Assembly: GCA_036675475.1 (NCBI GenBank)
Contig: JAKFEY010000077.1
Location: forward strand, 1-12,157
Direction of reading: 5' to 3'
Source of the DNA: JALYRV01 sp036675475
GTDB taxonomy: Bacteria; Acidobacteriota; Vicinamibacteria; Vicinamibacterales; SCN-69-37
Length of the DNA stretch: 12,157 bases
In this document: positions 7,975 through 12,157 of the stretch, piece by piece
Layout of the letters: the number at the start of each line of letters is the position of its first letter
Position numbering within the stretch: the first letter of the stretch is position 1
Made by a program: the position numbers and the translations under genes
Notes under the pieces: generated by a model
The model's input: the letters and a program-made list of their open reading frames with translations, nothing else
The model's database searches: none
What the model was told of the DNA's origin: nothing

Positions 7975-8013
7975 GTGCGTATCTACATAGTCTGATACGC
8001 ACCGCGCCGGCAA
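7975..8013 (-). promoter_or_regulatory. PadR operon promoter with 9-10-9 inverted repeat
   Basis: The half-sites GTGCGTATC (7975-7983) and GATACGCAC (7994-8002) are exact reverse complements separated by 10 bases, and the proximal half touches the PadR start codon. The spacer holds a weak -10 candidate, TATGTA on the minus strand (7989-7984); TTGCCG (8013-8008) is a possible -35 at an 18-base distance. A PadR dimer bound here would cover the -10 box and start codon, so autoregulation is likely. No Shine-Dalgarno sequence is present. The repeat is certain; the promoter assignment is moderate because TATGTA matches TATAAT at only three positions. Confidence 0.65.
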
Positions 8014-8026
8014 AGGTTCACACAGG

Positions 8027-9328
8027 CTATCGAATCGCGAACAGGTGCTGGTGACCCCGGATGTAAATGGTCCCGTTCGCCAGGGCAGGGGAGGCCCAGA
8101 CCGCCTCACCGACCGAGTTGGTGCGAATCACCTCGTGGGCCGGGCCGGCCTTGATGACGAAGGTGTCGCCGTCCTCGCTCGTGATGAGCAGCCTGCCGCC
8201 GAAGGCCACCGGCGACGCGCGGAACGATGCCGGCACGGGCGGGCGTCCGCCTTCGTATTTCACGTCGCCCGTCTTTGCGTCGAGGCAGGTCATGAGCCCC
8301 GCGTCGCTGATTAAGTACAGATAGTCGCCATAGAGAATCGGCGACGCCACGTAGGCCGTGCCTTTGGTGTGCTTCCACGCCACGCGCGTGGCTTCGTCCA
8401 CCTGGCCGGGGCGAATGGCCAGCGCGACCTTGGCGCCGCTGCCCGCGGTCGCGAACAGCAGGCCATGTCCCTGCACGACGCTCGGGATTGGATGGCTGCG
8501 CACACCCTCGGTCTTCCAGAGCTCGGCGCCCGTCATCGGGTCGTACGCAATCACGGACTCGGCGCCCGACGCGATTAATTCCTTCCGCCCTCCGGCCTCG
8601 ACGATGATCGGCGTGGCCCAGCTGCGGCGATGGCTGCGCGCCGTTTTCCAGACCTGTTTGCCGGTGCGCCGATCGAGCGCGAGGATGTGCGACCCTTCGC
8701 CCATCTCGAGGTCGTTCTGCACGATCAGCAGATCCCCGAAGATCAGCGGCGACATGCCCGGCCCCATACCCGCCTTCGCGAGGCCGCCGAAGTCGACCTT
8801 CCACTTCTGGTTGCCGTCCTTGTCGTAGGCGTAGAGCCCCGCCGATTCGAAGAACGCATACAGCCACTCGCCGTCGGTGGCGATCGTCGACGAGGCATAG
8901 GTGTTGCGCTTGTGGCGGTCGTCGTACATCGCGCCGTCGAACGCCGTGCGCTCCCACAGCAGCTTGCCCGTCTTCGCGTCGAGTGCCAGCACCTTGAGCG
9001 TGTACGTGCGATCGATGCAGCAGCTGTCTGGATTGACGTAGCCCGGCTTCAGATCGAAGCCCAGGTGCACCGGCGCCTTGTGCCCGGGCAGCGGTACACC
9101 TTCCACGGCCGTCGTCAGATAGAGGCGGCCGTTCGCGACGACAGGTGAGGAATGGCCGGCGCCGGGAATCGGCACCTTCCACGCGACAGTGTCGGGCGTC
9201 CACGCGTCCTTGAACGTGCCGTTTGACACGCCGGCGCCATTCGGGCCGCGCCACTGGGCCCAGTCGTGCTGTCCCGGTGGGTCCGCCGCCAGCAGCAGCA
9301 GCAGCGCAAGCGCGACGACGCTCCTCAC
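8027..9328 (-). CDS. Exported PQQ-like (BamB-type) beta-propeller protein
   Basis: A 433-residue protein with a short signal peptide (MRSVVALALLLLLAAD) and the DWAQWRGPNGAG opening (residues 22-33) typical of exported PQQ-like propellers. Blade motifs of the LD-x-x-TG-x-x-x-W type occur at 116-126, 218-227, 262-271 and 349-358, with additional weaker blades (YDKDGNQKWKVDF near 168). No residues that would mark it as a true PQQ dehydrogenase were recognised, so it is more likely a scaffold or binding protein than an enzyme. A double cysteine sits at 103-104. The frame is open far upstream over the M28 gene, but the GTG at 9328 overlaps the M28 stop as GTGA and starts the signal peptide, so it is the supported start. 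It forms an operon with the M28 peptidase. The stop is TAG at 8029-8027. Confidence 0.88.
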   Translation of the reverse strand: MRSVVALALLLLLAADPPGQHDWAQWRGPNGAGVSNGTFKDAWTPDTVAWKVPIPGAGHSSPVVANGRLYLTTAVEGVPLPGHKAPVHLGFDLKPGYVNPDSCCIDRTYTLKVLALDAKTGKLLWERTAFDGAMYDDRHKRNTYASSTIATDGEWLYAFFESAGLYAYDKDGNQKWKVDFGGLAKAGMGPGMSPLIFGDLLIVQNDLEMGEGSHILALDRRTGKQVWKTARSHRRSWATPIIVEAGGRKELIASGAESVIAYDPMTGAELWKTEGVRSHPIPSVVQGHGLLFATAGSGAKVALAIRPGQVDEATRVAWKHTKGTAYVASPILYGDYLYLISDAGLMTCLDAKTGDVKYEGGRPPVPASFRASPVAFGGRLLITSEDGDTFVIKAGPAHEVIRTNSVGEAVWASPALANGTIYIRGHQHLFAIR

Positions 9329-10620
9329 TTGACGACGGCCTTGGTGAGCTGCGCGATCGCGGCCAGCGTCGTTTGCGCGGCGTTCAGGCCGAGCATGAAG
9401 TCCTTGTCGGTGTAGAGCGAGTAGACGTCGGTGACCTGATGCCAGTTCGGGTCCCACCCGTAGCCGACGTGATCGCGCCGCTCGTTTTCGCGAAGGCTGA
9501 TCGCGGGAATCAGATCCTGGAACGGCACGGAGTCGGTGCTCTGCATGTGCGGACCGAGCGTGGCGGGGTAGTGGGTCGCGTACCGCTCGTTCGCATTCTT
9601 GAAGACGAGCGCGAGCTTCATCGCGGCGTCCGCCATCTTCGCGTTCTCCTGGAACTCGATGTTGACGTCCGCCTCGGGGCGCTGCCACGGGCTGATCTTG
9701 CCGTCGGGCCCGGGCATTCCGTGGTCCCACATCATCATGTCGTGCTGCACCATCCCGAGCCACTTCGGCTCGTCCGGCTGCCCCTGGCGCTCGAAGCGCT
9801 GCGCGACGTACGCGTTGGCGCCCTTCAGCCCGCCTTCTTCGCCGTTCCACAGCGCGAAGCGGATGGAAACATCCGTCGTCACCCCCGGCTCGCTGAAGAT
9901 GCGCGCAAGCTCCATGACAATCGCCGTGCCCGATCCATCGTCATTCGCCGCTTCGCCGTAGCCGATGCCGTCCATGTGGCCGCCGACGATGTACATTTCG
10001 CCGCGGCGGGTGGTGCCCCACTTGGTGCAGTAGACCATGTCGACCGGGCCGGGAATGATCGGGCCCATGTTCAGCTCGCGCAGTTTCACATCGGGCTGGC
10101 GCTGCGGATCGTTGTTCACGCCGGTGCGCGCGCCGAAGCCCTTGCCGCCGGCGCCGCGCCGCACCGGATCGTCGGGCGTGCCGGCGGGAGTGCGGGGAGG
10201 GGCCTGGTTGCCACGTCCCGCGCTGGCACCCTGTCCGCGTCCGGCGCCGCCGCCGCGCGCGGCCGCGCGCGCCTGGCGCTGCGCCTCGAGCTCGGCCTCG
10301 GTGAACCCGCGCGGATTCGCCGGGTCGTAGGTGATGCGGCCGGTCTCGCAGCCGTAGCTCTTGAGCTGCGCCTCGATCCAGTCGACGGCCTTGCGGTTGC
10401 GCTCGGTGCCTTCGCGGCGGTCGCCAAACTGGGTGAGACCCTTGATGGTGGCCTTGTATTTCTCGAGGTCGAGCCGCGACACGAGCGTGCGCACGTGATC
10501 GGGCGGCTGCTGCGCCTGCGCTGCCGGCGCCTGGCCACCGCCCTGCGTCATGTCGAAGGGCTGCGCCGCCATCGACGTCGCGCCCGCGAACACTCCCACT
10601 GCCACCATCAGCCGTTTCAT
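9325..10620 (-). CDS. Exported M28-family zinc aminopeptidase/peptidase
   Basis: A 431-residue metallopeptidase with a signal peptide (residues 1-19, MKRLMVAVGVFAGATSMAA). The two-zinc site of M28 can be read in order: H215 in GGHMDG, D227 in ANDDGSG, the catalytic E261 and metal ligand E262 in WNGEEGG, D294 in QHDMMMWD, and H394 in NWHQVTD. All ligands are present, so the enzyme should be active, releasing amino acids from peptides in the periplasm or outside. Residues 106-165 form a Gly/Arg/Ala/Pro-rich low-complexity insert between the prefix and the catalytic core. The ATG at 10620 is chosen over the GTG at 10629 because GGGAG lies 8 bases before it and the signal peptide starts there. 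First gene of an operon with the PQQ-like propeller protein. Confidence 0.92.
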   Translation of the reverse strand: MKRLMVAVGVFAGATSMAAQPFDMTQGGGQAPAAQAQQPPDHVRTLVSRLDLEKYKATIKGLTQFGDRREGTERNRKAVDWIEAQLKSYGCETGRITYDPANPRGFTEAELEAQRQARAAARGGGAGRGQGASAGRGNQAPPRTPAGTPDDPVRRGAGGKGFGARTGVNNDPQRQPDVKLRELNMGPIIPGPVDMVYCTKWGTTRRGEMYIVGGHMDGIGYGEAANDDGSGTAIVMELARIFSEPGVTTDVSIRFALWNGEEGGLKGANAYVAQRFERQGQPDEPKWLGMVQHDMMMWDHGMPGPDGKISPWQRPEADVNIEFQENAKMADAAMKLALVFKNANERYATHYPATLGPHMQSTDSVPFQDLIPAISLRENERRDHVGYGWDPNWHQVTDVYSLYTDKDFMLGLNAAQTTLAAIAQLTKAVVK

Positions 10621-10628
10621 ACGCCTCA

Positions 10629-10664
10629 CTCCCAGGAAAGAAAAACTGGACAGAGTCTATTACG
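10629..10664 (-). promoter_or_regulatory. Promoter element and ribosome binding site of the M28 operon
   Basis: On the minus strand CGTAATAGACTCT (10664-10652) contains TAGACT, a -10-like hexamer, and GGGAG (10633-10629) lies 8 bases before the ATG at 10620. The predicted leader is about 25 bases. Nearly the same 13-mer precedes the PD40 gene at 11537-11549, differing at one position. No convincing -35 box is seen. The ribosome site decides the start codon of the M28 gene. Confidence 0.5.
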
Positions 10665-10683
10665 GCTGCGGGTGGGCAGCTGC

Positions 10684-11353
10684 TTAGCCGCCGGCCAACT
10701 CTTTGCCCGTTCCAAAGTACGCCTCGGCGCCAGACGGCTCGCCTGACGCCGGCCGGGAGGTAGCGCGTATCCACGGTCCGTCGCGCTTTTGCCCGCGGCC
10801 TGGCCACCGAACCCGCTTTCAGCCGCATCAGATCACGAACCAGCGTGGCCAGCGCGCGCTCGATGATCAGGCCGATGTCACCCGTCGGAATGACATGGCG
10901 CAGCAAATCCTGGGCGGCCCGCAAGTCGTCATGGGCTTCCTGGCCGATCGAGCATTGCAACTTGAACATGCCGGGCGCCAACGGCGTCACCGAGGCCACG
11001 ATCGCCGGGCGCGGATTGAGCCGCGCGACGATGAGTGCGACATCGCGTTTGCTCTTGCCGACGGCCTCCCGCAGCAGCGCCTCGTGATTTTCCAGAGTCA
11101 GGCAGGGCCCCAGCATGGTGATGGCTGTCAGCGTCAAATCACCTGCGCTAAACAAGCGGAGGACCAGGGGGAAGCGTCGCGACGCTCGTGCAGCTGCAAT
11201 ACGTCCGTACGCAGCGTGTTCGGAAAGGCGTAGCGCCTGCGTGCAGTAGGTAAAGAGCGACGAACAGCCTTCGCCGAGGAACAGACGGCGATCGTCGAGT
11301 TCGGCGAGGGCGGCAATCAGCGCGACGGTCGCGCCACGCTCGACGTGCGGGCC
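10684..11353 (-). pseudogene. Decayed HNH-endonuclease-family gene, catalytic core deleted
   Basis: The minus strand reads continuously for 210 codons from 11353 to 10724 with strong resemblance to a large HNH endonuclease family frequent in Acidobacteriota: DDRRLFLGEGCSSLFTYCTQ, then LRLSEHAAYGRIAAARA, LTLENHEALLREAVGKSKRD, AAQDLLRHVIPTGD and RYLPAGVRRAVWRR. Two defects are visible. First, no ATG, GTG or TTG occurs in frame before codon 67 (TTG at 11155), and a TGA at 11356-11354 closes the frame upstream, so the beginning is lost. Second, directly after AVWRR the expected Cys/His HNH core is missing; instead EAYFGTGKELAGG and TAA (10725-10684) follow in a different frame, resembling the normal family C-terminus. 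A deletion that also shifted the frame explains this. The product cannot be an active nuclease. Recognition is from memory of the family. Confidence 0.7.
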
Positions 11354-11491
11354 TCAGGTCGCTCGGTTCGTTTCTCTCCGCGTCTCCGAGGCTCCTTCTC
11401 GGGGCAATCCTGCAGGAGGTATCGATCCGTGGCGAGGTGGCGCTCGAAACCTGTCAAGCGCTAATTTCATGCCAATCGCTGCAGTTTCTTC

Positions 11492-11509
11492 ACTCGGTCC
11501 GGACCGAGT
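11492..11509. promoter_or_regulatory. 18-bp perfect palindrome, candidate operator
   Basis: ACTCGGTCCGGACCGAGT is perfectly self-complementary with no spacer. Its end lies 32 bases upstream of the -10-like TAGAAT of the PD40 gene, a position usual for an activator site. It is not followed by a T-run and no gene ends before it on the plus strand, so a terminator is unlikely. The protein that might bind it is unknown. Confidence 0.4.
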
Positions 11510-11536
11510 TGTGGAAATCTCGCGGCGACTTGCTGG

Positions 11537-11549
11537 CGTAATAGAATCT
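11537..11549 (+). promoter_or_regulatory. Candidate -10 element of the PD40 gene
   Basis: CGTAATAGAATCT contains TAGAAT (11542-11547), five of six matches to TATAAT, ending 10 bases before the ATG at 11558. No purine-rich ribosome binding site lies between (CTCCCCACCT), so the transcript may be leaderless. It matches the M28 promoter element at 12 of 13 positions. No -35 box is recognised. Confidence 0.5.
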
Positions 11550-11557
11550 CCCCACCT

Positions 11558-12157
11558 ATGCTGCCTGCCGCCGTCCTGATCCGCACATCCCTTGCGCTTG
11601 CTCTGTCATCGACTCTCGTCGCGGCTGCCATGCAGTCGCCGGCTCCGGCGCCTGCGCCGCAGGCGAAGGCCGACGACAAGACGCCGGCCGAAAAGAAGAA
11701 GCACGATCTTCCGCTCAAGACCGAGCGCACCATCAAATTCGACACCGACGAGGCCACGTGGCTGTCGCTCGACGTGACGCCGGATGGCCAGGCCATCATT
11801 TTCGAGCTGGCGGGCGATCTGTACCGGCTGCCCATCGCGGGCGGCACGGCCGCGCGCATCACCGACGGCCTGCCGTACGACGCGCAGCCGCGCGTGTCGC
11901 CTGATGGCACCCGCGTCGCCTTCATCAGCGATCGCAACGGCAGCGACAATCTCTGGATTGCGAAGATCGACGGCACGGAGCCGCGCAAGCTGTCGAACGA
12001 GACGCAGCAGGCCGTCATCTCGCCCGCGTGGACGCCAGACAGCCAGTATGTGATCGCGTCGGTGCGCGCCACCGGCGGCACACAGCTGCGCATGTTCCAT
12101 GTGGACGGCGGCTCTGGCATCACGCTCGGCGCGGCCGCAGCGCCCGCCGGCGGCGGC
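11558..12157 (+). CDS. Exported PD40/TolB-like protein, probably PD40-amidohydrolase, N-terminal part
   Basis: The frame is open from the ATG at 11558 to the window edge, giving 200 residues and no stop. It begins with a signal peptide (residues 1-25, core LALALSSTLVAAA), then an Ala/Pro and Lys-rich linker (26-50), then KTERTIKFDTDEATWLSLDV and TolB-like propeller motifs: VTPDGQAIIFE (73-83), VSPDGTRVAFISDRNG (113-128) and WTPDSQYVIAS (158-168). This combination, with LAGDLYRLPIAGG, is the N-terminal half of a family of long exported proteins that end in an amidohydrolase domain, which would lie beyond the edge. The start is supported by the -10-like box and signal peptide, though no ribosome binding site is present. 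The visible 3' end enters an Ala/Gly-rich stretch. The propeller part is confident; the amidohydrolase half is inferred. Confidence 0.8.
   Translation, partial: MLPAAVLIRTSLALALSSTLVAAAMQSPAPAPAPQAKADDKTPAEKKKHDLPLKTERTIKFDTDEATWLSLDVTPDGQAIIFELAGDLYRLPIAGGTAARITDGLPYDAQPRVSPDGTRVAFISDRNGSDNLWIAKIDGTEPRKLSNETQQAVISPAWTPDSQYVIASVRATGGTQLRMFHVDGGSGITLGAAAAPAGGG

Larger units (their letters stand above)
11357..11557. other. Intergenic region between the HNH remnant and the PD40 gene
   Basis: No complete gene is seen in these 201 bases. They hold the 18-bp palindrome at 11492-11509, the candidate -10 at 11542-11547, and on the minus strand at 11439-11407 the peptide HLATDRYLLQD, which could be a scrap of the HNH-family N-terminus in another frame. 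Between that scrap and the pseudogene lies a stretch rich in CTCCGCGTCTCCGAGG-like sequence. Confidence 0.4.

Noticed and set aside
9329..9850. N-terminal extension of the PQQ-like propeller gene up to 9850
   Set aside because: It overlaps the M28 catalytic core in another frame, and the signal peptide starts exactly at the GTG at 9328.
10629..10652. Small hairpin CCAG-N10-CTGG in the M28 leader as an RNA switch
   Set aside because: Only four base pairs with a long pyrimidine loop; too weak to support a regulatory structure.
10703..11233. A 176-codon plus-strand frame opposite the HNH relic
   Set aside because: No family similarity, whereas the minus strand shows long family-like blocks.
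1..12157. CRISPR array, tRNA, rRNA, insertion sequence or attachment site
   Set aside because: No regularly spaced repeats, no recognisable RNA gene, no transposase or integrase, and no flanking direct or inverted repeats around the toxin-antitoxin pair were found by reading.

Overview
The window looks like chromosomal DNA of a GC-rich Acidobacteriota bacterium, probably of the Vicinamibacteria type. This is inferred from protein families, not from a marker gene. The pointers are a PadR regulator followed by a large orphan duplicated permease (ADOP type), a long secreted Asp-box propeller protein, an M28 peptidase next to a PQQ-type propeller protein, an HNH-endonuclease remnant of a kind common in that phylum, and Gly/Arg-rich inserts in several exported enzymes. 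Nothing marks the window as a phage, plasmid or integrative element: no integrase, transposase, tRNA, rRNA or CRISPR array was seen.

Layout. (1) 2-3959, plus strand: the 3' end of an M19 membrane dipeptidase, an 880-residue exported Asp-box/VPS10-like propeller protein, and an SMP-30/gluconolactonase-family protein, joined by ATGA and GTGA overlaps. (2) 5036-3928, minus strand: a two-gene type II toxin-antitoxin system, Xre/MbcA-type antitoxin then RES-domain toxin. Its last 32 bases overlap the end of the SMP-30 gene tail to tail. (3) 7974-5075, minus strand: PadR regulator and ADOP-type permease. (4) 10620-8027, minus strand: exported M28 peptidase and exported PQQ-like propeller protein. 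(5) 11353-10684, minus strand: a decayed HNH-endonuclease gene that lacks a start codon and its catalytic core. (6) 11357-11557: intergenic, with an 18-bp perfect palindrome and a candidate -10 box. (7) 11558 to the edge, plus strand: the exported N-terminal part of a TolB-like (PD40) protein, probably the start of a PD40-amidohydrolase.

How it works together. All five junctions inside the co-directional pairs are 4-base NTGA overlaps. The two remaining minus-strand gaps (52 and 38 bases) each hold an inverted-repeat operator wrapped around a -10-like box, so four short operons can be read from the sequence. The exported hydrolases and propeller proteins suggest scavenging of peptides and possibly sugars at the cell surface. 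PadR probably controls the permease, and the Xre antitoxin probably represses its own promoter together with the RES toxin.

The most notable structure is the toxin-antitoxin promoter. A perfect TATAAT sits exactly between two near-identical palindromes, one of which contains the antitoxin start codon, and the spacing implies a leaderless message. Two other genes (PadR and the PD40 protein) have a similar -10-to-ATG distance and no Shine-Dalgarno sequence.
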